Of a stretch of DNA of 64,000 nt, positions 12,235 to 23,925 are shown piece by piece. The stretch is from Kingdonia uniflora (taxonomy: Eukaryota; Streptophyta; Magnoliopsida; Ranunculales; Circaeasteraceae). Positions within the stretch are counted from its first letter, which is position 1; every line of letters begins with the position of its first letter. Made by a program: the position numbers and the translations under genes. Where the stretch lies: contig JACGCM010002515.1 in assembly GCA_014058105.1 (NCBI GenBank), positions 186,001 through 250,000 of the forward strand. The letters run 5' to 3'. Under the pieces are notes generated by a model that was given only the letters and a program-made list of their open reading frames with translations, had not been told where the DNA came from and did not search any database.

Positions 12235-12466
12235 CGTACTTTACTTCCTGCACTTTGTATAAATTAATACTCAAAATTTTAAATAATCACTAAATTAGAA
12301 AATATTGCCAATTTATTATACAATACTACATTAAAGTTTAAATGATCTTACAAATCAATGACAAAAGATCTTATTTAAATTATAACTAAATAAACAAAAA
12401 ATAATTTTAGAGGTTGCAATCCTAATTGTCTTTCTTAGGATTTATTTTCTACATCAACCACGTCCT

Positions 12467-13325
12467 TCATTTTATTTTGGCTAGGCTCAGAAACATTCTC
12501 GTTTTCCCTTTACCCTTAAGAAGATCACAAGCTTTTAGGTAATCACCCTCTAGTAAACCAAAAATCGCGCCAAGCACTTCAATGACATTTGGTTTCTTTT
12601 CAATCTCTGATCTCCTATTTTTCATTCCATCGACTTCGGATGCAATTGATTTCAAAGCATCAATCATGCCTTCACTAGTACTCCTATTTTTCTTGGTCTT
12701 TTCTACTTTATTGTTTATAAGAGGTGAGTCATCTTCTACGGCTGTATCATCTGAAGAATCTTGAACTTAAGTTATGTTAACATCGCTCAACTTTCCAAAC
12801 TTTAGATCTTTAGCCGAGCGAGCATATTATCCTATTGCTGTTGATTTTCCACAAATCTCATCAAGATCGTGGTAGTTCGGCATTGTTTTAGTTCGCATAG
12901 GTTTAGCTTTAGGATGCTCCTGCATGTGGCCGTGTATAAATTAGTAGCTTATTTTAAATAATAAATTATAAAAATTATAAAGTTACACACCTTTAGATAC
13001 TTATCCCAAACGTAACTATCAGCTGTCACCATATGTTTCTCATCATCCCATCCAAATCCACTTTGGCCTAGGAAAGCCTTCAAAATCGTGTAGATATTTC
13101 TTAACTTTTTATGCTGATTTTTCAGAACCTCCTTATCATCATTCATATTTTCATACTTTTCGTTCATTTTTTTTTCATGTCAGCTCACGCAATCTTCGTA
13201 AATAGTTTTTCATTTCTTTGCCCCCCACGTACTTGTTCTAACATGAGATCCAAAAAGTAACGATCCATCGGCGGGATCCACTCAGTTCTACCGCGTTAAT
13301 TGTTGGAAGTGCCCGCATTATCCAT
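12467..13325 (-). pseudogene. Harbinger-associated Myb/SANT-like DNA-binding protein
   Basis: Start chosen at 13325 (MDNAGTS). The Myb/SANT-like domain follows: RTEWIPPMDRYFLDLMLEQV, then LKNQHKKLRNIYTILKAFLG, SGFGWDDEKHMVTADSYVWD. An intron of about 60 bp interrupts after KYLK (near 12985-12925), then KPMRTKTMPNYHDLDEICGK. The C-terminal half (residues roughly 180-270) is a helical region, MIDALKSIASEVDGM...EGDYLKACDLL, ending at 12467. In PIF/Harbinger elements this protein binds the element ends and helps the transposase enter the nucleus. It sits 230 bp upstream of the transposase in the same orientation. Several in-frame stops (for example after TSNN and after STAIG) show it is dead. Confidence 0.8.
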
Positions 13326-13464
13326 AGGTGGATCTACAATTATTAATCAAAGTTGGATTTTAGATTACATTAAAAAATATACCATGTTGTTGGTGGTTTA
13401 GAACAATGTTAAAACTGATAGAACAATGTAAAAAATATATCATTCAACTTGCCAATTATTATGG

Positions 13465-14345
13465 CCTATAGAACAATATAAACACTGATCAGAGCTAGAC
13501 ATTATACTCAAATTGTAGCTACCCCTCCACATGACCCAAATTTTGCTTCCATTCATAGCATTGGAAAAAAAAGAATCAAAATTTGTTTTTTTTGTTGCAA
13601 ACTCTAATTGAGAAACATCTAAAAAAAGGTTCTAACAAGACAACAATAGAGACTTTGTGAGCACTAACAAGAGACTTAAGATGAGTCACTATTTTATTAT
13701 TCTCAATCCCCTTGCAGTTCCCGACTAATACCGCCCCAATCACAGAAACTATTTTGATTTTAAAGCACACATGCTCCTAGTTTCCATACTAAGAGCTATA
13801 AAAGGTTTCTTGGCTTTGTTCTTTTTAACTACTAGGGTGACCAGTTCATTAGTATTCAATATGCATTCCCCCATATTGAGATCATAATCATATACTACTC
13901 CTCTTTCCATGTAATCCTTTTGACTGTGACCATCACCATTTAAAGCATAGTATTCAACCAGTGTTCTCATAAGCTTTCTCAGGCTCCTCAACCTCCTCCT
14001 CCACAAGTTCAATGAGGACACATGGAGTGATTATCTAGACAGCCTAGTCAACATCAAACGAGGAATCAAGCATCACCATCACATGTCGTGGATCAAAGAG
14101 ACCAACATTCACAGATCCAGTGATACCCCAAAGCTATTCAATAGATCTCTGAATATCATCTAGAGGAGGCCTACCACCAGAGAATATCCAGATCAAGGTA
14201 TTGGAGAAAGCGGCTTCAGCCAATGCAACATCATTGTGTTAGAAAGAGATGGCAGGAATACCATCTTTAGAGAAAATTTTTAAACAGATATCAAGATCAG
14301 GCAGAAAGGGCTTACTCCCAACAGCAATAGCTATGATCACAACAT
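13465..14345 (-). pseudogene. L1-type LINE fragment: DUF4283 ORF1 and start of the endonuclease
   Basis: On the minus strand from about 14340: KPFLPDLDICLKIFSKDGIP, then VALAEAAFSNTLIWIFSGGR, DDIQRSIE-LWG and VGLFDPRHVMVMLDSSFDVD, which is the DUF4283 domain of plant LINE ORF1. Then a charged linker and, from 13770, VLVGNCKGIENNKIVTHLKS, LVSAHKVSIVVLLEPFF and IWVMWRGSYNLSIMSSSD, matching the start of the apurinic-type endonuclease ('W-RG-GN--T---LK-L----P-I--L-E'). The active-site Asn is visible; the expected Trp before it is Gly. The reverse transcriptase is missing. It is inserted just upstream of the Harbinger Myb gene. Confidence 0.65.
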
Positions 14346-16476
14346 GTTCATTATAACTAGTCATAAACATGTTTAATAATCTCAACCTTAATTAGTCCCA
14401 TCTAAGATGCAAAAACTATTTGGAATCTATTGTCTAAATCACCTTTAGAACTCCAATTCTTTTAATCTCAATCAGAATAATAATATAATTTACTGTCTGG
14501 AAATGATGGATTACATTGACCTAAACTTTCATTACTTCTAAATTCAATGAATATTATCATCTTCTTCAGCAAGTTTTCCAAACTAGGTTCAATTAAAGCG
14601 TATTCTGTCAATATTCAAGAATCAATGTCTACGATTAATTTAGATGGTAAAGATATGAGAACTTATTCGTATATATCTACACATCACCACATAAAAAAAA
14701 AATATAAAACATCTATTTGATCAAGTTGCATAGATGATACATCCTGAAAATATAAATGCGTAATCAGCCCATTCTCCTGAAGAGGGTGGCCAACAAAAGT
14801 ACTATCGCACTGCCCCTGAGTTCTGATTATTTTTGCCTATATTATTTGAATTAGTTCTATGATTCTCCCTAGTTTGATTTAGAAATTTGGACGAAATGGT
14901 TCTTTCTTTTTTCGTGTATGTCTTTGTGAGGCAAAAGGCATTTTCTACTCAGAGGATTGAGTAGATAGCCGGATTAGGAGTAGCTTTAAACATTTGTCAT
15001 ACAATGACGGATTCTACGTTAGCATGATAAGGAACATTGAAGTACTAATCAAGGTAATCACAGAGCTTAAATATGTTCTCTTTTTCTCTCTAAAGTTGAT
15101 TGATGACACTTAAAGCACTTGAACTAGATGCTAATATTCTAATATTCTTTCATAGCTGTAATATTACTTTTGTTTAGAATCTTCCTCATTCTTCCCATAC
15201 TTAATTTTGAGTTCTCTAAGAAAATTTAACCTAAGTAAGAAGATAAAATGCAAAAATTGGATGTCCATGTCAAATAGACAATAAAAAATAGTATAAATTC
15301 CAATTCTTGTGTGTGGGTTAATTCGATGCTCTGTATCCATTCACTTGCATATTTGGATGCTTAGGAGCACAAAGTACACTCATATATTTTTTCATGTATC
15401 ATCACCACCATCAGTCAATAAGCATATTATTCTTCCAACAAGCTTCTACCCCAAGTCTAAAAACCAACTCCCCTATGTTTCTAAAACACACATGTCTATA
15501 AATATTTATGCGTATAAAAGCCTTCCTTGACCTCTGAGAATAAGATTTAATAATGAGCACAAATCCCTAAGAATCCCAGGTCTATTGCCAAAGGATTTTA
15601 AAAAATGTCAAAGATGATTCAAAACATTGAGAGAGAATTTGATTGAAGTTCATTATGTTGTTTATCGTTGTTCTTTGGAACTTTACCTTCTAGTTCACCT
15701 TTTACAGTTATGAGCATAGTACTTCCGAGGTAATGAACTTAATCGTTCCAAACCCACGTGTTCAAAACAATTTATCAGCTTGAGTAAAGGCCATAACAAC
15801 AGAATTGATAAGTGCTTCTTGAGATACTGAAGGCAGCTGTGCCTTCTTGCCTATACCGATACACTTATCTCTGTACACAAGCTATTCATTGGGTTTTGCA
15901 TATTGCAAAACTGAATTTTTTTCTAGGCTACGGATTGGAACTGGCACAACTGTCATGGTTGAAGACTTAAGGGAGAAATGTTGCTCCTTAGATGCTCCTT
16001 AGATGCTCCACAAGCTTATTTAAGTGATTTACAGGGGGTAGTCGTTCTCTGGAAAGGATGAGGGTTTATGTAGGGTTTGAGTTTTTTACTTAGCTGCTAA
16101 TGCGGTATCTGGTTTCAAGCTCTGGTAAAAGAGGTTGTTAGATAAAAAACCGTTATTCCCGTCTTTAACTGCTTGAATCAGATTGTTTAGGGGATCAAAG
16201 TAGCTACCTTCAGAATTAGGGGATCTTCTGGCCTATACTGATGTAACTTGTCTATATTACTGCAAGTTAAAAACTAGGGTGTCTAGGAGGCAGTATTGTC
16301 TAAGATTTTTAGCTTGTTGAGAATGGCCAAAATGGTTTATGATAATAAGCATAGCTTAAGATTACAAGTACTATGGTACCCCTGCCACTATCAAGAACCA
16401 AATAGAAATCTCCTTATCATATGTACTAGTATTAATTGTGGCAGACTCGTTAAAGGCAAGGATTGGGAAACCATTG
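14346..16476. other. Harbinger interior, no gene recognised
   Basis: No coding family recognised. A 42-bp stretch at 15820-15861 recurs with two mismatches at 31158-31199, on the far side of Tat-1, and a looser similarity links about 16079-16135 with 31048-31100. Otherwise AT-rich, with short unsupported frames. Confidence 0.4.
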
Positions 16477-17083
16477 TGAAGGGACCTATCCCTAGATCTT
16501 ACCTAATTCGAATTACCTCCATTACAGACTCAAGCATTTTTAACACATTTCCCCAGTCAACATTCCTACCTACCCCATAAACTGGCTAAGAACGTGGGCC
16601 GAACATAAACCGAAAAACCTTATCCAGTCAAAGACACCTGTCTCCCACGAACTCGTCAGTTACTCAGTCAAATGCCACTAAACCACATTGTTCAAAAAAT
16701 GTGCTCCAGCACGACGAAGAGCTATGGAGAAGGCTTATATAAAGAAAAAGTTTCATAAGAGACAGGGACCAGAAAAATTACACAAGGGATCACCTAGAAA
16801 CTACTTGTTCTAGATTCTCGATAATCATCAAAACTTCTTAGTTACAAGATTATAGCATTTTTATTTTTAGAGATCACTTGTAATAAGATATCCGCCTCAA
16901 GCAATAAAGATACTTTCAACAAAAAATCCTCCACACGAGGTCGTGGTTTTTTACCTATTCAGAGGTTTTCTACGCTAAAATCACATGTTTCATTTCTTAC
17001 TTTCGATTAGAATATTGTTACAGATTCATTGGTGTGATAGCGAATTCTAAGCCATTTTGAGCTTACGGAATTTGGTTATTACA
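16477..17083 (+). repeat. Tat-1 5' LTR
   Basis: Starts TGAAGGGACC and ends TTACA just before the primer site. It aligns with 30485-31006 up to position 16982; the last ~100 bp exist only in this copy. A TATA box TATATAAA lies at 16736-16743 and a polyadenylation-like AATAAA at 16903-16908. The 5-bp target duplication cannot be checked because the right LTR end is lost. Confidence 0.85.
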
Positions 17084-17085
17084 TT

Positions 17086-17103
17086 TGGCACCGTCTATGG
17101 GAA
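17086..17103 (+). other. Tat-1 primer-binding site
   Basis: TGGCACCGTCTATGGGAA directly follows the LTR end. Tat-3 has the closely related TGGCGTCGTCTGTAGG at the equivalent place (53378). The site would pair with the 3' end of a tRNA ending in CCA; I do not assign the isoacceptor. Confidence 0.7.
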
Positions 17104-17155
17104 AAATTGTATTTCCACGATATCCTAAGGCAGTCTTTCACTATAACTTTCAATC

Positions 17156-18876
17156 ATGGTTACTAGACGGCCGGCTGCTGGATCTTAGCTCGAAGTTTTC
17201 TTGGAGCCGAGGCAGCTCACAGAGTTACAGGCGAATCTTAACGCCGAGACGGAGAAACCCATCGAACTCAAACTTTAGTTAAAAAAGGATTGGAAGCTCT
17301 GGGAAAAAGAGCTCGATGCAGAACGACAAGCACGTTTGACAACACTCAAATGGCATGAAGATCAGATGACAATAATGCAGACTGCCCTTGAGGTCCTGCA
17401 AAATACTCAACAGGTTCCTCCAGCCAAGGAAAGATTGGGACCTCGGGGAGTTGCCAGTAAAGCTATTTCTAGGAATCTACAATGGGAACCACAATAATCT
17501 ATATATTTGGGGGGCGAAGTTCAGTCTGAAGTCAGTCGAGGTCACTGAATTTCCATTCACCAGGAGGAAGAGCAGCGACCTCAATATCAAGTTCTAGCAC
17601 GAGATCACCTGAGTAAAGGTACGGGCTCTCATCATCCGCAGCCAGCTCGTCCAGTGATTCAACCAACACGTCATTACGTCACAAAAGAACATATGAACCT
17701 ACGGATTAAGGAGTTGATCGAAGCATAGGTTATGGGTACTACCGGCGATAGCACAAAGTTATAAAGAAGTCCGATAGCGAAGGAACTATTCGATATGGAG
17801 ATACCGAAAGGTTTCCATACTCCCAAAATTTATAAATATAAAGGTACTGACCAGAAGGAGCACATTCAGCAATACTGTGATTCATTGGGGTTGCACTCCA
17901 ATCTCAACCACATCCTCTGCCGTCTGTTCGGCACAAGTCTACAGGAGGAACCACTCCGATGGTTCCATTCTCTCCCTGAGGACTCCATCTACACATTTGA
18001 TCAGCTACAGATGCAGTTCATCATGACATATGCTCACAACAGAGACAAAGAGGAGAACTTGTATTCTCTTATCAGTCTTAAACAGTCGCATGAAGAGAAG
18101 CTCGAATATTTCTCAAAGAAATTCTTAGAGCTCGCGCGAAAAGTGGATAACTTCGATCAGAAAATGGTTGTTACTGCTTTCACCAATGTTCTTTGGCTCG
18201 ACTGTAAGGCCAAAGAATACTTCTTCCTTAACAAACCTGCGACCTTGGAGGAGATGATCACCAAAGTCAATAGTTAGATCGACCTAGTAAGGATGATGTC
18301 CGTGAGACAAAAATCTACTAAATCTATCCTCTCCAACAAAGTCCCATCTTTAGATCAAGCCAGTGAACCCAAAGAGGAACAGGGAGATCAGAAGTGCACC
18401 AAGGCAACAATGGTTACTCTTAGAAAGGCGGACCTCCAAACAAACCCATCCTCCCAAAATTGAACGTCCAAATCTTAATAATTTTTCCACTGCTAATGAA
18501 GGATCTACTCTACCGCGTCTCTCAACCGCTGGAACCAATCGATAGTAGACCATAATGCCTATATCATAAGGTAAATTATTATACTACTGACAATTTCTAT
18601 GCTCTACAGCGGTTGCTCGAATACATTTTTAAAGAGGGACGGATGCTCGAATACATTATCGATCTAAAGTCGTACAAAGATGGTAACTATAAGAAGCAGC
18701 TCGAAGTTGTTCAGGTCAATGATCAAGCTGAGGAGAAGCATCTCTACTATATGCGCCACAAAAATATGATTGAAATCAATCAAATCACCAATTCTGGCAT
18801 ATCTAAATGCAGGAGACTATCGGAATGCTGCGATCTCACACCTCAAGACAAAGAAGCCAAACTTCTTCCTGAGTAG
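17156..18876 (+). pseudogene. gag: Tat-1 gag polyprotein, degenerate
   Basis: Start taken at ATG 17156 (MVTRRPAAGS). An N-terminal helical part with stops and a frameshift runs to about 17790. The core is open at 17795-18277: EIPKGFHTPKIYKYKGTDQK, LRWFHSLPEDSIYTFDQLQM, then LARKVDNFDQKMVV, which is the Retrotrans_gag capsid domain. A second frame (18550-18876) has CLYHKVNYYTTDNFYALQRL, corresponding to the degenerate Cys/His nucleic-acid-binding region of Tat gag proteins (Tat-3 has CKYHKVKYHDTDKY). Gag packages the element RNA into cytoplasmic particles. Several stops separate the blocks. Confidence 0.85.
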
Positions 18877-18956
18877 AGAAATCGCCGACTCGGATCTCCT
18901 TTGAAGATTATGATACTAGCCATGTCAAGTTTCCACATCATGATGTATTAGTCATA

Positions 18957-19274
18957 ATGCTCAAGATAAAGAAGTTTTTCATGCACATAATGATGATCGA
19001 TACGGGAGGCGGTATTGAGATTTTTTTTCAGAGTACGATCAACCAGATGGGTTTGGCCGACCAAGTTATTCAGAGTGACACCGATATCAGTGGGTTTAAT
19101 GGTTCCAGGGAAGAATGTGTAGGCAAGATTATCTTACCTATTACCGCAGGACCAGCCACTATCAACGTCATTTTCTATGTCTTTAATGCCAAATCTCATT
19201 ATCTCGGGATTATGGGCTGCTGCTGGATACACAACATGGAGGCAATCGCTTCTACATATCATCAAGCACTCTAA
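18957..19274 (+). pseudogene. Tat-1 aspartic protease
   Basis: An open frame of 105 codons with LKIKKFFMHIMMIDTGGGIE; the catalytic Asp-Thr-Gly is coded at 18999-19007. Downstream, GFNGSREECVGKIILPITAG and YLGIMGCCWIHNMEAIASTY match the rest of a retropepsin-like fold, including the hydrophobic-Leu-Gly strand before the helix (LGIMG replaces the usual LGRPW). The enzyme would cleave the Gag-Pol polyprotein. It is preceded and followed by stops and is a remnant of pol rather than a separate gene. Confidence 0.8.
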
Positions 19275-19566
19275 TTTAAACACAACAACGGTATTTATAA
19301 GATCAGAGGTAGTCAGAAGCTCTCTCAATCTTGTGAAAATACCGTATCTGCTATCCTAGATACTTCAGACAGATTTGCTGCATAGCAATTACAGGAAGCT
19401 GATCACCTCAGCGATCAACCATCCACAGAGGAGCCCACAAAATATATCAGCATTGATGGACCTAGCAGAGGTACTTTCATTGGTACTGAGGTGGTTCAGT
19501 ACGAAAAAGATGCTCTCATTCAGTTCCAGGAACTCAATCGAGACATTTTTGCATAGTCTTTTGAAG

Positions 19567-20440
19567 AAATGCCTCGGGTTGATCTAGCCACGGCTTGCCA
19601 CAAATTAGCTATCAATATCAATGCCTTAGCGGTCAAACAGAAATGGTGATAACTTTTACCTCATCTTCGAGATGAAGTTAACACCGAGATTGAGAAATTG
19701 ATCAAAGTAGGATTCATTCGAGAAGCCAAATATCCAGACTGGATATCCAACATTGTCGCTGTCCCAAAGAAGAACAGAAAAGTTTGAGTTTGCGTAGTTT
19801 TCACAGATCTGAACAAACATACTCCAAAGGATAATTTCCCTATTCCCAACATTCATCAGATCCTCGATTCCACAGTAGGTCATGACCTTCTGTCTATGAT
19901 GGACGCTGCTTCGGGGTATAATCAAATTCAACTTTTGGAAGAAGATCAAGAGAAGATAACTTTCATCACTGAAAAAGGTCTTTATTGTTACAAAGTCATG
20001 CCCTTTGGACTCAAGAACACGGGTGCAACATATCAACGGTTAATGACTACTATTTTTAAAGCACACCTAGGGAAAGTCGTTGAAGTCTACATCGACGATC
20101 TCTTGTGCAAAAGCGTACAGTCAGCCAATCACATCTCAGATCTCAACACTATATTCAACATCCTTCGGTCTTACAAGTTACGTCTCAACCCTAATAAATG
20201 TCAATTTAGGGTACATTTTGGCCACTTTCTAGGCTACCTCATCAACAAGAAAGGAATTGAGGCAGATCCGGATCAAATTCAGGCACTCCTCGACAAGCCC
20301 TCTCCAAAAATAGCAAAAGACGTTCAAATACTTGCCGGCAAGATTGACGCTATCAACCATTTTGTTTCAAAATCTTCAGACCGCTACCGTTGGCTATTCC
20401 TATTACTTCGTGGATGTACCAAACGAGGAAATATTTAGTC
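19567..20440 (+). pseudogene. pol: Tat-1 reverse transcriptase
   Basis: After a connector (MPRVDLATACHKLAI) the RT fingers read VNTEIEKLIKVGFIREAKYP and SNIVAVPKKNRKV, a TGA, then FTDLNKHTPKDNFPIP. The palm is open from 19896: MMDAASGYNQIQLLEEDQEK, VMPFGLKNTGATYQRLMTTI and VYIDDLLCKS (YIDD at 20088-20099), followed by LNPNKCQFRVHFGHFLGYLI and the thumb. Both catalytic motifs (the Asp of MDAASGYNQI and the Asp pair of YIDD) survive. Stops near 19649 and 19786 and one at 20436 disrupt the frame. Copies element RNA to DNA. Confidence 0.9.
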
Positions 20441-21480
20441 AAATATAGAAGTCACATGGACATCAAAATGCGAAGCAGATTTTCAGGATCTTAAAACCTA
20501 TTTGGGGAGGTCTCCCATAATGAGTACCCTAGTAGATAATGAGGAACAAATTATCTACCTAGCAATCACAGATACTTTCCTCAGCTCGATTCTCATTCCC
20601 CTGGAAGGGAAAATAGAGAATCTAGTCTTCTTCATCAGCAAGACCCTCACACCAGCGGAAACAAGGTACTCTAAAATTGAAATACTTCTTCTCACTATTG
20701 TCTATACTTCATAGAAACTTAAGAACTACTTCCAAGCTCATTCAGTCAAAGTCATGACGATCTACCCACTTCGGGAAGTTCTATCCAAGAAAGGAAAATA
20801 AAGAAGAGTGCAATAGTGGTCAGTCAGTTTGGGAGAACAAAATATCAAATTTAAAGATCGTCATTCCGAAAAAGGTCAAGCCGTTACTGATTTTCTCACG
20901 GATTTTCCAGTAAAGGATCCTGAGTGGGAGGAGCGCGACCCTGACCTTATAGAAGAAACACTTGAGGATCCACCCCAAGCCATTCCACGAACGAGCTGAA
21001 TGGCTCACTACATCAGGGTAGTGACTTCTCACAGATGGATTAGTAGGACTCGCAGGGTCAAAAATCGGGATCGTTTTGATTACCCCTTCCAATGAAATAA
21101 TTGAGAAATCAATCCGCTTGGATTTTGAGGCCTCAAATAATGTCATCGAGTATGAAGCTCTCATTCATGGACTCGACCCCGTTCTTGAGCTCGATGTCCC
21201 CGAACTTTCAGTTTATACAGATTCACTACTCATCGTCGACCACTACTCAGAGCAATACAAGAAGAATGCAAAGATAATCGAATGCGCAACCCTCATTGTG
21301 GATAGGATGAGCAAGTTCGTGAAAGCAACTCTCGATTATCTTCTTAGAGGTGAAAACAAACACGTCTATTCCTTGGCATATCTAGCCAGGGTCTTGGGAA
21401 TAGAAGATCAATATCTCCTGATCAAAATCATTTCAACCCCCAGCATTGATCGTATTTCTATATGCACGATCAACACTGGT
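20441..21480 (+). pseudogene. Tat-1 RNase H region (connection plus archaeal-type RNase H)
   Basis: The tether RNase H-like part reads DLKTYLGRSPIMSTLVDNEE, SSILIPLEGKIENLVFFISK and RYSKIEILLLTIVYTS. The second RNase H domain starts with LLTDGLVGLAGSKIGIVLIT, then NVIEYEALIHGLDPVLELDV and SVYTDSLLIVDHY, giving an Asp, Glu, Asp set in the right order. Two successive RNase H domains are typical of Tat/Ogre elements. Frames change near 20715, 20820 and 21060. RNase H removes the RNA strand during cDNA synthesis. Confidence 0.8.
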
Positions 21481-22700
21481 GGCGATAAAGGGGGAGACGA
21501 TGATTGGCAAAAGCCTTTCTTAGCCTACCTCGGTGTCGACAACAATTGCAATGGACCATTCCTAGCAGATCTAAAAGAGCGCCAACAGCTGATCAATAAC
21601 TCGAAGCGCTACACTAATCAAAATGATATGCTATACCGCCTTTCTGTCAGAGGGCCTTACCTCAAGTGTATTTCCAAATCAAAAGCAGATGAACTGCTCT
21701 GTGAATTACATGAAGGAACTTGTGGCTCCCATGCTACAGGTCGATCATTAGCAAACAGAGCTATCACTCAAGGAGTATCCTGGCCTGGCATGCGCAAGCA
21801 AGCAGAGGAGTACTCTGCAGATGCGACACCTGCCAAAAGCATGGACATATGATACGTTCCTCTGCGCTCGAACTCCATGTAAGCAAGGTTTTCTGGCCAT
21901 TCAAAAGATGGGCACTAGATCTCGTCGGTAAATTCCCTACCTCTCCATGTAACCGCCGTTACCTACTCGTAGCTACCGATTATTTTACAAAATGGGTAGA
22001 AGCAGTTTCACTATGTTGAACCAGAGAAGAAAAGGTTATCTCTTTTATCTGGAACCACATAATCACTCGGTTTGGGTACCCTCACCTAATTCGTATCGAT
22101 AACGGGCCCCAATTTATGGGAGAGAAAGTCGTAACCTTCCTAAACCACCATAATAGCATCCACTCACCATCCAATCCTTACTATCCTCAAGGCAATGGCC
22201 AAGCTAAAATCACCAACAAAACTATCGTGGATAGATTCAAAAAACGGCTTCACTTACAGAAAAAAGGGAATTGGGTTCGCGAGCTGCCTCATGTCTTATG
22301 GGCATATCGTACCACTCCCCGACAATCAACTGGGTGTACCACATTCCTCCTTGCTTATGGCACTAAGGCCATTATTGCTTCTGAATATCATCATCCAGTT
22401 TGTGACCACGAGCTAACTGACGAGGAAAATGAGTTCGAGTTGGCTTGCAACCTTAAATGATAGATGAAACCAGGGGACGCGCCATCGTTAACCTAGGTCG
22501 ATATCATCAAATGCTTGCCAGATCGTACAACAACTGAGTCAGAAGCCGTGCATTCCAAATCAAAGATCTCGTCCTCAGAGAAATTCCTCAACATCGCAAA
22601 GAGCCTCACGCTGGAAAATTAGCCGACAGTTGGGAGGGTCCATTCATTATCACAGGTCTCTCAGGCCTGAGATTATATTATCTCATGAAGACTGAAACGG
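21481..22700 (+). pseudogene. Tat-1 integrase
   Basis: The zinc-binding N-terminus reads HEGTCGSHATGRSLANRAIT and, after a +1 shift near 21810, CRRCDTCQKHG. The core has WALDLVGKFPTSP (first Asp, 21918), a stop at 22018, RIDNGPQFMGEKVVTF (second Asp, 22098) and QGNGQAKITNKTI. Exactly 35 residues after the second Asp the catalytic Glu is replaced by Lys (codon AAA, 22206). Next come WAYRTTPRQSTGCTTFLLAY and, after another stop, AFQIKDLVLREIP...GKLADSWEGPFIITG, the C-terminal domain. Compared with Tat-3 the extreme C-terminus (PWNIRRLKKYY) is missing. Confidence 0.85.
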
Positions 22701-22924
22701 GACTATCGTTAAGTATCTTACTACTCTATTTCATTTCCTCGCTTTTGTTATTTTGTTTTTTAATTCTAAAAGTGAGATTTTCATCTCTATCCAATGTAAA
22801 TTATGAACTTATCAATAAAACTTCCAAGTTTTTCACAACATCTCAGTACTTACGTAGATTCAACCATATTCTATAGATTAAAGCATATATAATAATAACT
22901 TTCAATCAATCCTATTTCAGTTAA

Positions 22925-23710
22925 ATCAAGGATAACACTTGGTTTTGCTGACTCTATAAAATATCTGCAATTGTGGCAAGTGTAGAAACTCTTTTCATAT
23001 CAAAGACTCTATCAAACATCAGATAGGGCAAAGATAATACTAGCCTTCATCTACTTCAACTTGTTTGGGTCATTTATACCAGTTAGATGAAGGATAATAC
23101 CTGGTTTGGCTGACTCAACTAAATTATTGGGATTGTATCAAGTGTAGAAACTTGTTTCATATCAAAGACTCTACCAAACATTAGATATTACAAAGATAAT
23201 AGTAGCCTTCATCTACTTTAACTTGTTTGGGTCATTTATACCAGCTAGATCAAAGATAACACTTGGTTTGGCTGACTCTACTAAATCTCTACGATTGTAG
23301 CAAGTGTAGAAACTTGTTTCATATTAAAGACTCTTCCAAACATCAGATAGGGAAAAGATAATACTAGCCTTCATCTACTTTAACTTGTTTGGGTCATTTA
23401 TACCAGCTAGATTAAGGATAACACTTGGTTTGGCTGACTCTACTAAATCTCGGCGATTGTAGCAAGTGTAAAAACTTGTTTCATATCAACGACTCTATCA
23501 GGCAAAGGTAATACTAGGCTTCATCTCTTTTAATATGTCTGCAACATTTTTATAGTTTAATCAAGTTTCAACTTGGTTTAACTCAACCCATTTCTGCGAT
23601 TGAAACAAATGTAAAAACTTGTTTTATATCCAAGACCCCACCAGACACAAGATAAGGCAAAGGTCATACAAGCTTTCATTTATTTCAATGTATCTGCGAC
23701 AGATACTATT
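22925..23710 (+). repeat. 162-bp tandem array in the Tat-1 3' region
   Basis: Four units begin GATAACACTTGGTTTKGCTG or close variants at 22931, 23093, 23255 and 23417, giving an exact 162-bp period; a fifth, more divergent unit starts near 23565. Each unit also carries AAACTYGTTTCATATCAAAG and AGCCTTCATCTACTT-AACTT. Tat-group retrotransposons are known to carry such arrays between pol and the 3' LTR and in some plants these seed satellite DNA. Confidence 0.9.
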
Positions 23711-23725
23711 TATTTTTCAGGTTAA

Positions 23726-23895
23726 ATTCACATTACAAGGGATTCTTTTTTGTTGATGGAATGTCAGCCATGCTTCCCCCTACAACAAGAGGTCGAGCAT
23801 TCAATTCACATTACAAGGGATTTTTTATGTTGATTGAATGTTGGCCATTCTTCCCCCTACAGCAAGAGGTTGGACATTCAGTTCACGGATTACAA
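23726..23895 (+). repeat. 78-bp tandem duplication
   Basis: ATTCACATTACAAGGGATT starts at 23726 and again at 23804, each followed by a TTGATGGAATGTC/TTGATTGAATGTT stretch, CTTCCCCCTACARCAAGAGG and a GCATTCA/ACATTCA end; a third partial copy starts near 23881. It lies between the 162-bp array and the antisense gene. Confidence 0.8.
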
Positions 23896-23925
23896 CAACT
23901 GTACCCCTCTCTATCAAATCGCAGG

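Noticed and set aside
11656..12267. Plus-strand frames over the Harbinger transposase (11656-11862, 11980-12267, and 12582-12764 over the Myb gene)
   Set aside because: Shadows of the clearly recognisable minus-strand genes.
22925..23710. CRISPR-like array
   Set aside because: The 162-bp units are contiguous without unique spacers, and the setting is a plant retrotransposon.
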